Assembly (NCBI GenBank): GCA_003242085.1
Contig: QBML01000018.1
Coordinates: forward strand, 29,725 to 93,724
From: Pseudanabaena frigida
GTDB taxonomy: Bacteria > Cyanobacteriota > Cyanobacteriia > Pseudanabaenales > Pseudanabaenaceae
Length of the DNA: 64,000 bases
Reading direction: 5' to 3'
Under the pieces are notes generated by a model. The model had not been told where the DNA came from. It worked only from the letters and a program-made list of their open reading frames with translations, and made no database searches. How positions within the stretch are numbered: the stretch's first letter is position 1; every line of letters starts with the position of its first letter. A program made the position numbers and the translations under genes. This document shows positions 38,937 to 49,750 of this stretch, piece by piece.

Positions 38937-39584
38937 GTGAATGCAAGGTTGCTACGTCGTCGTCGGTTTTTAACTTATTTAGGATTGGGTTCTTTAGGAA
39001 TTGGCAGCACTGCCTGCGCCGCTCAATTTGGCTCGGCAACTACATCTACTCCGATCGCATCCAAGACAACGGTAGAAACAACCCCTAATGCAGATATTAC
39101 TAAATCCAATAATTCTGAAGTTACAACTGTGGACGAAAAATCTAAAGCAAGCAGTCAAAAATTACCAGAATTTCAAGGGATTTCCCAATGGTTAAATTCT
39201 AGTCCTTTGACCGTTCAAGAATTAAAGGGAAATGTCGTCTTAATTCAGTTCTGGACATTTAGTTGCATCAATTGTCAGCGCACATTGCCCTACGTCACCA
39301 AATGGCACGATCGCTATGCTGCTAAAGGATTGAAAATTATCGGCGTACATACACCAGAATTTGCCTTTGAGCGCGATCCCAACAACATCAAAGATGCAAT
39401 GCAAAAACATGGCATTCTTTATCCAGTTCCCATTGATAATGAGTTCAAAACTTGGAAAGCCTATGGCAATGAGTATTGGCCACATATCTACTTAGCCGAT
39501 CGCCAAGGGAATCTCGTTTACGATTACATTGGTGAAGGAGCATACGATCGCACCGAGCAAACTATCAAACAATTATTGGGCTAG
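38937..39584 (+). CDS. Tat-exported TlpA-like protein (copy 2)
   Basis: Identical to 15444..16091. Confidence 0.9.
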   Translation: MNARLLRRRRFLTYLGLGSLGIGSTACAAQFGSATTSTPIASKTTVETTPNADITKSNNSEVTTVDEKSKASSQKLPEFQGISQWLNSSPLTVQELKGNVVLIQFWTFSCINCQRTLPYVTKWHDRYAAKGLKIIGVHTPEFAFERDPNNIKDAMQKHGILYPVPIDNEFKTWKAYGNEYWPHIYLADRQGNLVYDYIGEGAYDRTEQTIKQLLG

Positions 39585-39595
39585 GAATCAAGCGC

Positions 39596-40303
39596 ATGTC
39601 GCTCTCACTTTCGCCATTGTCAATCGGGTTAGCAATATTAGGCGGCTTATTAACTGCTTTCTCACCATGCATTTTGCCGATTTTGCCGATCGTTGTTGGT
39701 AGATCTCTACAAACTCATCGCTATGGACCATTGGCTCTAGTGGCTGGATTGATTAGCGGGTTTGCGATCGCGGGTAGCTTGTTGGGAATTGCCAGTAACT
39801 GGCTCACAGGATTAAGCAATTTTATTCGGAATATCGCGATCGTCTTCCTCTTAGCTTTGGGAATGTTCTCAATCTTCCCAAAATGGAGCTATCTCTTAAT
39901 AAGTAAAATATCTAGCAAATTTCCTGCATTTAAAGTAAAAGAACCAACCAAAGCCAACTTAGCAGGAGAATTTTGGTTAGGCTCACAACTCGGTCTACTA
40001 TGGACACCTTGCGCTGGTCCCGTATTAGGAAGTATCTTAATTCTAGCCGCAGCTAATCACGAAATCTTCACCGCTTTCATTTTGCTGCTTGCCTATGGAT
40101 TAGGGACAGGATTACCGATATTACTGCTTGCCTACGCAAGTCGTTACTTCAGTAAGTCATTTTTAAAACTGCGATCGCGCAGTCAAATTTTACAAAAAGT
40201 TGGTGGTGTGATGATCTCGATTACCGCGATCGCCATTCTACTTGGCTGGGATGTAAAGATACAGCTTTGGTTAGCCCCATTTTTTCCGCCCTTACCTCTA
40301 TAA
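39596..40303 (+). CDS. ccdA: CcdA/DsbD-like protein (copy 2)
   Basis: Identical to 16103..16810. Confidence 0.88.
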   Translation: MSLSLSPLSIGLAILGGLLTAFSPCILPILPIVVGRSLQTHRYGPLALVAGLISGFAIAGSLLGIASNWLTGLSNFIRNIAIVFLLALGMFSIFPKWSYLLISKISSKFPAFKVKEPTKANLAGEFWLGSQLGLLWTPCAGPVLGSILILAAANHEIFTAFILLLAYGLGTGLPILLLAYASRYFSKSFLKLRSRSQILQKVGGVMISITAIAILLGWDVKIQLWLAPFFPPLPL

Positions 40304-40320
40304 CAACTCTGTAACTAATT

Positions 40321-40905
40321 ATGAGTAAGAAACCTTCTCCTACACCAAAACAAGCGATCGCTGCAAAGTTGTTCCATTCCTTTAATTTGATCGCGCTCAT
40401 TTTAATGACGGCTAGTGGACTGCAAATCTATAATGCCAATCCAGTTTTTGGTGGGCGTGCGGGTTGGCGATTTCCCAAAGAATTACTTTTAGGAGGATGG
40501 TTAGGAGCAGGTAGAAATTGGCATTTCGCCTCAATGTGGCTATTTTCCATGACATTGTTGATCTATGGACTTTACATTTTTATTTCGCGTCGTTGGAAGC
40601 ATAAGTTTGCCTCAGATAAAGATATTCAAGCGCTCCAAGCTAAAAATCCTAAGCGCAAGACCTACGCTTGGCATCGCATTGCCTACACTGCGATTATTCC
40701 AATTCTGATTTTGGCAATTCTCTCTGGTTTATGCATGTATAAACCCGTACAATTTGCATGGATTTCAGGATTATTCGGCAGTTGGCAAAACCTTCGCATC
40801 GCGCATTTCTTGACGATTCCGATCGTGCTTATCTTTGCGATCGTGCATATCTTTTTATCTTTCCGAGTTGGTGGTTTAAAGATGATTCGTTCTATGTTTA
40901 TTTAG
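40321..40905 (+). CDS. Cytochrome b-type membrane protein (copy 2)
   Basis: Identical to 16828..17412. Confidence 0.83.
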   Translation: MSKKPSPTPKQAIAAKLFHSFNLIALILMTASGLQIYNANPVFGGRAGWRFPKELLLGGWLGAGRNWHFASMWLFSMTLLIYGLYIFISRRWKHKFASDKDIQALQAKNPKRKTYAWHRIAYTAIIPILILAILSGLCMYKPVQFAWISGLFGSWQNLRIAHFLTIPIVLIFAIVHIFLSFRVGGLKMIRSMFI

Positions 40906-40963
40906 CTATTGGCTTTTAGCTTTTTCAAAAATCACTTAAAAGAATGCGTAGGATTATAAAAAA

Positions 40964-41725
40964 ATGCAATTTGATAAATATCAGCACCGTCGGTTTTCAC
41001 GTCGCCAGTTAATGCAGTATGCCAGCTTATCGGGTATGGGCTTATTTTTGGGAAGTTGCTCTAGTGATTCTAGTCGAGTCAGCCCGATTTTTAAGCCACT
41101 CAACCAACAAGCGGGAAATGTGAAGGCTTTATTTGAGCCACTCAACCAAAGTATTGAAGAACTAATCTTTCAAGCAAAAAATCCTGCCCCAGAATATCCA
41201 ATTAGTGCGATCGAGCCTAACGCATTATTGATTAATTCCTTCGACACTACGCCTGTCATCGACCCTAATTCCTTTAAATTGATTATTGACGGTGAAGTGA
41301 ATAATCCGATGCAACTAAGTATGAAGGATATTCAATCATTGCCATTGATTTCAATGGTGATCCGTCATATTTGTGTCGAAGGCTGGTCGGCGATCGTACA
41401 GTGGGGCGGTGTGCGTTTATACGATCTCGCAAAGTTAGTGCAACCAAAAGCAGGAGCGCGTTATGTCTATTTTGAATCTGCCGACAACTATTATGAAAGC
41501 TGGGATATAGCTTCAGCTTTACATCCACAAACGTTACTCGCTTATCAAAAGAATGGTCAACCAATGCCAGTTGAGAATGGCGCACCTCTTCGTTTGGCTT
41601 CTCCAATTAAGCTCGGCTATAAGCTCTCAAAATGGGTGATTCGCGTTCACTTTACAAATGAACTAGTCCAAAAACGTCTAGGTTATTGGGAAGATGAAGG
41701 TTATGAATGGTTTGCTGGATTATAA
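40964..41725 (+). CDS. YedY/MsrP-like molybdoenzyme (copy 2)
   Basis: Identical to 17471..18232. Confidence 0.87.
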   Translation: MQFDKYQHRRFSRRQLMQYASLSGMGLFLGSCSSDSSRVSPIFKPLNQQAGNVKALFEPLNQSIEELIFQAKNPAPEYPISAIEPNALLINSFDTTPVIDPNSFKLIIDGEVNNPMQLSMKDIQSLPLISMVIRHICVEGWSAIVQWGGVRLYDLAKLVQPKAGARYVYFESADNYYESWDIASALHPQTLLAYQKNGQPMPVENGAPLRLASPIKLGYKLSKWVIRVHFTNELVQKRLGYWEDEGYEWFAGL

Positions 41726-43045
41726 GTTTGCGTATGCATTAGCAAATAAACTCATTTGCTCTATCTTGTTTTCAATAGAACTTACACAATTATCTTTTTC
41801 AACCTTAGTTTTTAATTCAATGCTATTGAGTAATGCAATCAGACTTCTCCCTACAGCAAAAGCTAAGTTTACAGGGACTGCATTCCCAATCTGCTTATAT
41901 TGGCTCGATATTGGACCAGAAAAATTCCAATCATCAGGGAATGTTTGAATACGGGCATACTCCCTCACCGTGAGAGGTCTACTTTCTTCAGGGTGACATC
42001 TTTCGGTTTGTTTTTGAGCGGGGCTACAAGTTAATGTTAGGCTTGGTTCATCCCATGCTAGTCTACGAGTCATTCCTGTCTTTCCTCCACCAAGAAAATA
42101 ACTTCCTTGCATATATTCACGCTGTAAATCATCTGGCAAATTGCGCCAATAGCCGCCTTGAGGAACAAGCTTTAAGATTTCCGCTTTTCTTTTGGGATAT
42201 TTCTGTCCAATAGACTCAGGTACATCATTTGGATAAAGTTCACCACCTTTGAGAGCATCTTTCAAGACATAAACTCGCTTGTAGGGTGAAGGCCATTGAA
42301 ATTTTGCGTACTTCAATAAGTCATTACGAATACCAACCAGCATTAATCGCTCGCGCTTTTGCGGCACTTTATAGAAAATCGCTTTTAATACTCTCGGCTC
42401 AATTAACGTATATCCCAAACCAGAAATAACCGATTTAATTACTTCAATAGTCCTGCCATTGTCATGTTCGAGTAATCCTCTAACATTCTCCCCAAGAAAA
42501 ACTTTTGGTTGAGATTCTTTAATTACACGGGCAAACTCAAAAAACAATGTTCCGCGCGTATCCTCAAACCCTAATTGATTGCCAGCATAAGAAAAAGCCT
42601 GACAAGGAAACCCGCCAGAAATAAAGTCAATCCCTTTAAAGGTCGTAAAATCTACATTCTGAATATCTCCTTCAATTACGTTCCACTCTGGTCTATTTTC
42701 TCTAAGTGTATTGCAAGCGTGCTTATCAAACTCATTTAGTGCAACAGCCTCAAATCCAGCCTTTTCAAGACCGATCGCTAATCCACCAGCACCAGCAAAA
42801 AGCTCAATAGATGAGAATTTTCTGACAGGTTTGATCTGGATTTCAGAATCCCAGTTAGAATTCAACATATCCCGAATTTCTTTAAACTCGGTTAATTGAT
42901 CGATTCTGTATTGTTTTTTGCCCGAAATGCATGTAAAAGGTTTTATTTTGCCACTTTTTTCCCACTTTAATAATGTTGATTTGGAAACAGACACAATATC
43001 CGCTAACAGTTCAGCATTGATGCTATTTTCATATATCGAAGTCAT
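41720..43045 (-). CDS. C5-cytosine methyltransferase with HTH (copy 2)
   Basis: Identical to 18227..19552. Confidence 0.95.
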   Translation of the reverse strand: MTSIYENSINAELLADIVSVSKSTLLKWEKSGKIKPFTCISGKKQYRIDQLTEFKEIRDMLNSNWDSEIQIKPVRKFSSIELFAGAGGLAIGLEKAGFEAVALNEFDKHACNTLRENRPEWNVIEGDIQNVDFTTFKGIDFISGGFPCQAFSYAGNQLGFEDTRGTLFFEFARVIKESQPKVFLGENVRGLLEHDNGRTIEVIKSVISGLGYTLIEPRVLKAIFYKVPQKRERLMLVGIRNDLLKYAKFQWPSPYKRVYVLKDALKGGELYPNDVPESIGQKYPKRKAEILKLVPQGGYWRNLPDDLQREYMQGSYFLGGGKTGMTRRLAWDEPSLTLTCSPAQKQTERCHPEESRPLTVREYARIQTFPDDWNFSGPISSQYKQIGNAVPVNLAFAVGRSLIALLNSIELKTKVEKDNCVSSIENKIEQMSLFANAYANL

Positions 43046-43772
43046 GAAACCCTGCATATTTACGAAATGACAATAAATAGATACTCTTTAGGAGATTGTT
43101 ATCAATCTCTTTTAATTCGTTCACTACTGTATTTGACTTCTCAGAAAGTTTAACATTGGAAACAACATCTTCGATTATCCTAGGTAACGCAGTACATAAT
43201 TTCTTAAAAGCTAATTTATCATCCGTAACAATTTCATAAAATTTGTCAATCGAGACTCTACGAATTTTTTCATGTGAGACTTTATTTTTATCAATACTCA
43301 CAGTCCATTGTATATTTTGGCTATTAGAAGCGATGACTTCAACTAACATACAAGTGGCATTAGGATCTTTTATCAGTGTATCTTGCATTCGCATGTATGT
43401 ATTTTTGGAAGATGATAAATTCATAGTGTTATGCTTGTTTTTCATTTCTACATAAACCTTCTTCGATTCATTTATAACGTCATACCCCTGACTTGGCACA
43501 GTCCATCCATTACCAAGAAACTTAAAAATATTCTGATGAAAATAACCTATGTGGTTTGTGTTGCTCTTATCTAACTATCTAATGATTTCGCTCTCAAGAA
43601 CATCTTCAATATCTTTTTTGTATACTTTTGAATCAAATGTCAGTTTTACTGGATCAATTAAGTTACTGTTAAATTCTGCTAGATCGATCTGAAATCGATA
43701 TTTCATTACAGTATCTTTTACATGCTGGAAAATATCATCATCACTGATAAATCCTAAATTGTATTTTTTCAT
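43029..43772 (-). pseudogene. Eco47II-like restriction endonuclease with in-frame TAG (copy 2)
   Basis: Identical to 19536..20279, including the amber codon. Confidence 0.8.
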
Positions 43773-44187
43773 TTTTCTAGTTAATTAAAATCAAATGAAA
43801 CCTTAAACAACATACTAGACATAGTTTGTTATTCTAATCAAACTATAAAAGTTTTAGATAAATAATTAAGTTTTCGCTTAATCATTTTACTCTATTTTTT
43901 CTCTTTTACATTTCATGCATATAGAGGAGGCTAAGATCGCTCTTGATGCATTATGTAAGAACTATCCATCTTTCTTGATATTCAAAGGACTAAGAACGAA
44001 ATCGCATTTTTATATTAATCTTGCACTTCAGAAAGCATTATAATTAAAATGAGTATTGAAACATCTATCCACAATTAGACCTCTTGCATAAAGAGCAATA
44101 CTTTTAGGAGGGGTTTAGAAAGACGATTGAGACGCATCAGATCGTAACTAATGAGATTTATCGCCCTAGCAGTAGGGAAAATGAAAA

Positions 44188-45282
44188 ATGCTAAAACTCT
44201 TCAATTCATCTAAAGATAAGACAAACAATGCGATCGCCAAAGCGGTAAAATCCTTAACTCAACATGGAATCAGTGAAACAGAACAGGAGAATTTCATTGC
44301 TTTCTTACAAAGCGAAGACAACCGCTCTCTCTACCATACAAATCCACGCCTGATTGCCGATCGGTTGAAGCTCTCAGAGCGCGATACATTAAAACTTTTA
44401 GTAGCATCCTTAAAGGAAGGAATTGTCACTCTTAATTGGGACATCCAATGTCCAGTATGTCAGGGGGTTGATTTTGCAGCAACTCAATTATGCGATCTCA
44501 GGACATTGCATGTTTGTCCTGTGTGTTTTCACAAGCACGAGTCAGATGCCGATCGGCAAGTACGAGTTACATTTAGCATCGATGAAAGACTGCGATCGCT
44601 ACCCAAAGAAGCAGACGATCCAGCATTTCGCAATCATGTTGATGCCCAGTACGGAGTAGTTTCAGGACATCGACTCTTAACCTTACAAATGTTTCGCGAG
44701 CTATTCCCCCGTGAAACCATCCCGCCAAATGAAAGCTTACTGATTCGACAAGTCACAATTTTATTCACCGATTTAGCTGGTTCAACAGCTCTCTACAGCC
44801 AACAAGGAGATTCCCAAGCCTATAGCCTAGTCAATCAACATTTTAATCTTCTCTTTGAAATTGTCGATCAACATAATGGCGCGGTAATTAAAACGATTGG
44901 CGACGCAATTATGGCAACCTTTACTTCGCCCGATGACGGGCTAAAAGCAGCGATCGCAATGCAAGCAAGAATGCAGAGTTTCAATCAGAGTATTCAATCT
45001 TCAGAGCATCAACTAATTCTTAAAATAGGTGTCCATGCAGGGCCTTGTATTAGTGTCAACCTCAACGATCGCAATGACTACTTTGGCACTACGGTGAATA
45101 CTGCGGCAAGAGTCCAAGGTCTCAGTCAAGGCAATGACATCGTATTCACCGCATCGTTACGCAATCAAGCGCAGGCGATCGAATCTATAAAACACTACAT
45201 TAGCGAACAGAGTTCTGTTAATTTAAAAGGCTTAAGCGAACCAATAGTAGTTTTTCGGATGAAGGCTAATCATAAAATTTGA
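44188..45282 (+). CDS. Class III nucleotide cyclase-domain protein (copy 2)
   Basis: Identical to 20695..21789. Confidence 0.9.
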   Translation: MLKLFNSSKDKTNNAIAKAVKSLTQHGISETEQENFIAFLQSEDNRSLYHTNPRLIADRLKLSERDTLKLLVASLKEGIVTLNWDIQCPVCQGVDFAATQLCDLRTLHVCPVCFHKHESDADRQVRVTFSIDERLRSLPKEADDPAFRNHVDAQYGVVSGHRLLTLQMFRELFPRETIPPNESLLIRQVTILFTDLAGSTALYSQQGDSQAYSLVNQHFNLLFEIVDQHNGAVIKTIGDAIMATFTSPDDGLKAAIAMQARMQSFNQSIQSSEHQLILKIGVHAGPCISVNLNDRNDYFGTTVNTAARVQGLSQGNDIVFTASLRNQAQAIESIKHYISEQSSVNLKGLSEPIVVFRMKANHKI

Positions 45283-45400
45283 GATGTCATTAGAACCACA
45301 AGAGATTTTTTAAAAGTGTTGATTCGCAACACTTTTAAAAAATCTCTTGCTTCGGGTTTAATCATAGATCGCTATGAGATTGCAGATGGAGTTTAAAATC

Positions 45401-45925
45401 ATGTCTAATCTAACTGAGAAGCCTAAAGCAGATTCCAAGAGCGTAAATTTAAAACGATTACTTTTATTCTCAGGACTTGGTGCTATCCCAATTGGAATTG
45501 CGGTATGTTTTATCTATGTTCCACCTAGTTGCGCTTGTCGCGATCGAGGCATAGATGCTTCTGGCGCTTACATCCGTGCTCAACAAGCATATTCCTTAGA
45601 ACATAAAACTTTTACTAGTTCCTATCAATCTTTGGGTATTAAGGAGATACCTACACAAACACCTCTCTTCAATATTTCGACAGAAGTCAGTAAGGATAAA
45701 GTAGTCGTATATGGAACGCCACGAGATGTACCTACAGACTTGTTTCGATTAGGACTCACCAAAGCCGAAACTCGTAGTTTTGTGAATGCAGCTTTCTATG
45801 ACAAAAAAAGCCAAACACCTATTTCTATATCTTGCGTATCTGAGAAAAGCACATTAGAGAAACCTCCAACCCCTGCTTTTAATGGAGAGAAATTGACTTG
45901 TCCTGTTGGTTTCACAAGTAAATAA
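45401..45925 (+). CDS. Type IV pilin-like protein (copy 2)
   Basis: Identical to 21908..22432. Confidence 0.5.
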   Translation: MSNLTEKPKADSKSVNLKRLLLFSGLGAIPIGIAVCFIYVPPSCACRDRGIDASGAYIRAQQAYSLEHKTFTSSYQSLGIKEIPTQTPLFNISTEVSKDKVVVYGTPRDVPTDLFRLGLTKAETRSFVNAAFYDKKSQTPISISCVSEKSTLEKPPTPAFNGEKLTCPVGFTSK

Positions 45926-46317
45926 CGACTTGCCGCTATTCGCGAACAAAAAAGCCTCAATCAACCATTGAGAGCATTTCTCTGAAATGCTCTCAATGGT
46001 TGATTGATTTGATTTAAGCACAAAGTACTGTCTCTCTTTTTTGATTTCGCGATCGCTGAGAAGCATAAAAGTTAGATTCATTGTAAATTTTCCTTTCTCA
46101 TACAATAAAGATTATCTAAAGAATTGATTAGAGAAAGACGATTGCAAACTTAAATAAGTTTACATATTTATAGTCAAACAGTAGTTTATAGAAATTTTAC
46201 AACTTAATGAAGTTCGAGTAATGCCCTCGTCGCAAGTGGGAGACATCACTCCATTAGCTTCATTTGATTGTAAAGCACTGTATACACTATTAGAAATGAG
46301 TGAACTAAGGTGCATGA

Positions 46318-47463
46318 ATGAAGATAGGCGTTATCAAGGAAATAGAATTTGGAGAACGTAGGGTAGCTCTAATTCCTGAAGTGGTAGGTCGTTTGGTCAA
46401 AAATGGTTTAGAAGTTTTGATCGAAAGTCATGCTGGTGAATCATCTTTTTTTGCGAATGATACTTATGAAGAAGTCGGAGCCAAGATTATTACAGATAAA
46501 AGTATTCTGATTAATGAGTCGGACATTTTATTAAAAGTGGGCGCACCTCGCGAAGAAGAGGTAAATATGTTCAAACAAGGGCAAATTACCATCGGATTTC
46601 TCAATCCTCTAGGTAGACCCGAACTGATTCGCCGCCTCGCGCATCAAGGTGTGACAGCGATGAGCATGGAAATGATCCCACGCAGCAGTCGGGCGCAGAG
46701 TATGGACGCACTATCTTCGCAAGCTTCGATCGCTGGTTACAAAGCAGTTCTCATTGCCGCAGCAGCATTACCCAAATATCTCCCGATGCTGACGACAGCA
46801 GCAGGCACAATCCCACCCGCAAAGGTGGTGGTGTTGGGCGCAGGTGTGGCAGGGCTTCAGGCGATCGCTACAGCTCGTCGTCTCGGCGCACAGGTTGAAG
46901 CTTACGATATCCGTCCCGCAGTGCGGGAAGAAGTCCAGAGTCTCGGTGCAAAATTTATTGACGTGTTTTTAGAAGAAGATACTACTGCCACAGGTGGCTA
47001 TGCTAAAGAGATTTCAGAAGCTGCAAAACAACATGCTCAGGAGATCTTAGCTAAGCATATTAAAGAGGCGGATATTGTGATTACCACCGCCCAAGTCCCT
47101 GGACGTAAAGCACCTGTAATGGTCACAGATGCGATGATCGCGCAGATGAAGCGCGGCTCAATCATCGTCGATCTGGCTGGCGAACAGGGCGGTAATTGTG
47201 AAGGAACGGAAGCTGGCAAAGATGTTATTCGTCATGGAGCGACCATTATTTCGCCAATTAATTTACCTTCTTCAATGCCGATTCATGCTTCGCAAAAATA
47301 CGCTAAGAACTTGCTCAATCTTCTCAATCACATGATTAAGAAAGGCGAGCTAAATCTTGATTTTGAAGATGACATTATCAACAGCACTTGTATTACCCAT
47401 GCTGGCGAGATCCGCAATCAGCGCGTAAAAGATGCTCTATCTCAATTAGCAGTTACCGTTTAA
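46318..47463 (+). CDS. pntA: NAD(P) transhydrogenase subunit alpha part 1, intact
   Basis: MKIGVIKEIEFGERRVALIPEVV.. GAGVAGLQAIATARRLGAQVEAYDIR; followed by alpha-2 and beta genes. Confidence 0.95.
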   Translation: MKIGVIKEIEFGERRVALIPEVVGRLVKNGLEVLIESHAGESSFFANDTYEEVGAKIITDKSILINESDILLKVGAPREEEVNMFKQGQITIGFLNPLGRPELIRRLAHQGVTAMSMEMIPRSSRAQSMDALSSQASIAGYKAVLIAAAALPKYLPMLTTAAGTIPPAKVVVLGAGVAGLQAIATARRLGAQVEAYDIRPAVREEVQSLGAKFIDVFLEEDTTATGGYAKEISEAAKQHAQEILAKHIKEADIVITTAQVPGRKAPVMVTDAMIAQMKRGSIIVDLAGEQGGNCEGTEAGKDVIRHGATIISPINLPSSMPIHASQKYAKNLLNLLNHMIKKGELNLDFEDDIINSTCITHAGEIRNQRVKDALSQLAVTV

Positions 47464-47531
47464 TCCAAAAACAGAGGTTAGGGTCGGCACTTCGTACCAA
47501 CCCTAACCTCTATTCCTAATAAAAATCAACT

Positions 47532-47822
47532 ATGAACGAATCATTAATCAGCGCCCTATTTGTGTTTGCCCTTGCATCCTTTACAGGATTTGAAATAATC
47601 AACAAGATTCCACCAACACTGCATACACCTCTAATGTCTGGCTCCAATGCCATTTCAGGAATATCGGTAATCGGAGCTTTGATTGTAGCGGGTAGTGATG
47701 TAAATCCCAATCTCTCCGTAATCCTAGGATTGATATCCGTCGTCTGCGCCACAATCAACGTCGTTGGTGGCTTTCTCGTCACCGATCGCATGTTGCAAAT
47801 GTTTAAAAAGAAAGAGGCATAA
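47532..47822 (+). CDS. NAD(P) transhydrogenase subunit alpha part 2
   Basis: 96 aa membrane segment FTGFEIINKIPPTLHTPLMSGSNAISGI. Confidence 0.93.
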   Translation: MNESLISALFVFALASFTGFEIINKIPPTLHTPLMSGSNAISGISVIGALIVAGSDVNPNLSVILGLISVVCATINVVGGFLVTDRMLQMFKKKEA

Positions 47823-47828
47823 ATCACC

Positions 47829-49241
47829 GTGTTTGAGAATATGTTGGATTATCTGCCTACTGGAATTCAGTTAACTTATTTAGTAGCTGCTTCACTCTTT
47901 ATTGTCGGTCTCAAACAGATGGGATCGCCTGCCACAGCACGTGGTGGTAATTTACTAGGGGCGATCGCGATGCTTCTAGCAGTCATCGCCACGTTGCTCG
48001 ATAAGCAAGTATTAAGCTATGGCTTGATATTGGTAGCGATCGCAATCGGCTCAGCGATCGGTTCGCTAATTGCTTACAGAGTTGCCATGACCGATATGCC
48101 CCAGATGGTGGGCTTATTGAATGGATTAGGAGGTCTAGCTTCCTCTCTAGTTGCCGTAGGTGAATATTGGCGAGTAATTAGTCACGGTCAAACCTTACCC
48201 CTCGTCGATAATCTCTCGATTATGGCAAGCGTCTTGATCGGTAATATAACTTTTACGGGCAGTATGATTGCCTTCGCCAAACTCCAAGGGATCATGAAAG
48301 GTGCACCGATTCGATTCGCCTATCAGCAAACGATCAATATTCTCCTATTAGCTGCCTTCGCCTTTGGTGCTGCCATGTTGATTGCTAATCCTGCCGATCT
48401 CGCAGGATTCATCGGCATTAATATCATCTCATTATTAGTTGGCGTGTTATTCGTGATCCCCATCGGTGGTGGCGATATGCCTGTCGTCATCTCACTGCTC
48501 AACTCCCTCTCAGGGGTTGCCGCAAGTGCCGCAGGTTTTGTAGTAATGAATAATGTCTTGATCATTTCTGGCGCGTTAGTTGGCGCTTCGGGATTAATTC
48601 TCACCCAGATTATGTGCAAAGCGATGAACCGCACCCTTCCCAACGTGTTGTTTAGCGGTTTTGGCACAACTCCAGTTACAGAGGGTGCGACGAGTGACAG
48701 TACTAACAAAACTGTTAAAACTATCGATCCTGAAGAATGCGCGATGATGTTGGGCTATGCGCGATCGGTGGTGATTGTCCCAGGATATGGCATGGCGGTC
48801 GCTCAAGCGCAACATGCCGTTCGCGAGTTGTCGGATCTACTAGAGCGTAAAGGTGTCGAAGTGAAATTTGCAATCCACCCTGTTGCGGGTCGGATGCCTG
48901 GGCATATGAATGTTCTGCTAGCAGAAGCAAATGTTCCCTATTCGCAACTATACGATATGGACGATATCAATACGCAATTTGAGAATACTGATGTGGTATT
49001 GATTATCGGCGCTAATGATGTAGTCAACCCTGCGGCACGAACAAATCAAGCCAGCCCCATTTATGGAATGCCGATTCTCGAAGTAGATAGAGCCAAAAAT
49101 GCGATCGTGATCAAGCGTGGTATGAGTGCAGGCTTTGCGGGAGTCGAAAACGAACTGTTCTATCAACAAAAAACAATGATGCTATTTGGTGGTGCTAAAG
49201 ACATGGTGGCAAAGCTAGCCAATGAGCTAAAACAAATTTAA
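47829..49241 (+). CDS. pntB: NAD(P) transhydrogenase subunit beta
   Basis: GTG start; VVIVPGYGMAVAQAQHAVREL..GRMPGHMNVLLAEANVPY; C-terminal NADP domain. Confidence 0.95.
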   Translation: MFENMLDYLPTGIQLTYLVAASLFIVGLKQMGSPATARGGNLLGAIAMLLAVIATLLDKQVLSYGLILVAIAIGSAIGSLIAYRVAMTDMPQMVGLLNGLGGLASSLVAVGEYWRVISHGQTLPLVDNLSIMASVLIGNITFTGSMIAFAKLQGIMKGAPIRFAYQQTINILLLAAFAFGAAMLIANPADLAGFIGINIISLLVGVLFVIPIGGGDMPVVISLLNSLSGVAASAAGFVVMNNVLIISGALVGASGLILTQIMCKAMNRTLPNVLFSGFGTTPVTEGATSDSTNKTVKTIDPEECAMMLGYARSVVIVPGYGMAVAQAQHAVRELSDLLERKGVEVKFAIHPVAGRMPGHMNVLLAEANVPYSQLYDMDDINTQFENTDVVLIIGANDVVNPAARTNQASPIYGMPILEVDRAKNAIVIKRGMSAGFAGVENELFYQQKTMMLFGGAKDMVAKLANELKQI

Positions 49242-49259
49242 GAGGATTGAGATTAAACC

Positions 49260-49463
49260 ATGAGTTTACAGCGCATTTCGACAATCTTTCTGGGGGCGAT
49301 CGGCATCGCATTATTGATTTTCGCCATCTGGCTGTTCAACAATGTTCCTTATACAGTTTTTGCGGCACAGATGTTTGGACTCGGTGGCTTGGCAATCATC
49401 GCGATCGCTGTTCTGGTTTATCGATCAACTAGCTTTCTAGAAGTAATTCGCGCTTATGTCTAA
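49260..49463 (+). CDS. Small two-TM protein downstream of pntB
   Basis: 67 aa hydrophobic ORF 18 bp after pntB, same strand. Confidence 0.6.
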   Translation: MSLQRISTIFLGAIGIALLIFAIWLFNNVPYTVFAAQMFGLGGLAIIAIAVLVYRSTSFLEVIRAYV

Positions 49464-49494
49464 GATAGATAAAAGCAAAAGCAATCTACCAACA

Positions 49495-49601
49495 GTATAG
49501 CGGTTTTCATTTTGCCTACGGCAAAATGAAAACTCAAAAACCTTACTGGGATTGATTTTTTGTTTTCAAATGAGTATGCACTCAATCGAAACCCGCTATA
49601 C
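49495..49601 (+). repeat. MITE-like remnant with terminal inverted repeats GTATAGCGG(G)TTT
   Basis: Left end gtatagcggttttcatttt, right end inverted gtatagcgggtttcgattg; internal 14-bp hairpin at 49503..49533. Confidence 0.5.
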
Positions 49602-49671
49602 GTATATCGAGTTTGCTAAGCGATCGACTATGTGTGGATTGTAAGTCTATTATGCTAAAACAAATTTAGTT

Positions 49672-49724
49672 CTTATAAAAAAGAAGAGGGAATCACTAAG
49701 TAATTCCCTCTTCTTTTTTATAAG
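49672..49724. terminator. 22-bp-stem hairpin between pnt region and acsF
   Basis: cttataaaaaagaagagggaat-N9-attccctcttcttttttataag. Confidence 0.8.
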
Positions 49725-49750
49725 TAAACGTCAAGCACTCACTTTTTCTT

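Larger units (their letters stand above)
23494..46986 (+). repeat. Tandem direct duplication, copy 2 (23,493 bp)
   Basis: Copies diverge after ...gaagatactact: copy 1 continues gttcatgcc (23494), copy 2 continues gccacaggt (46987, native pntA). One base (g) of microhomology. Confidence 0.98.
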
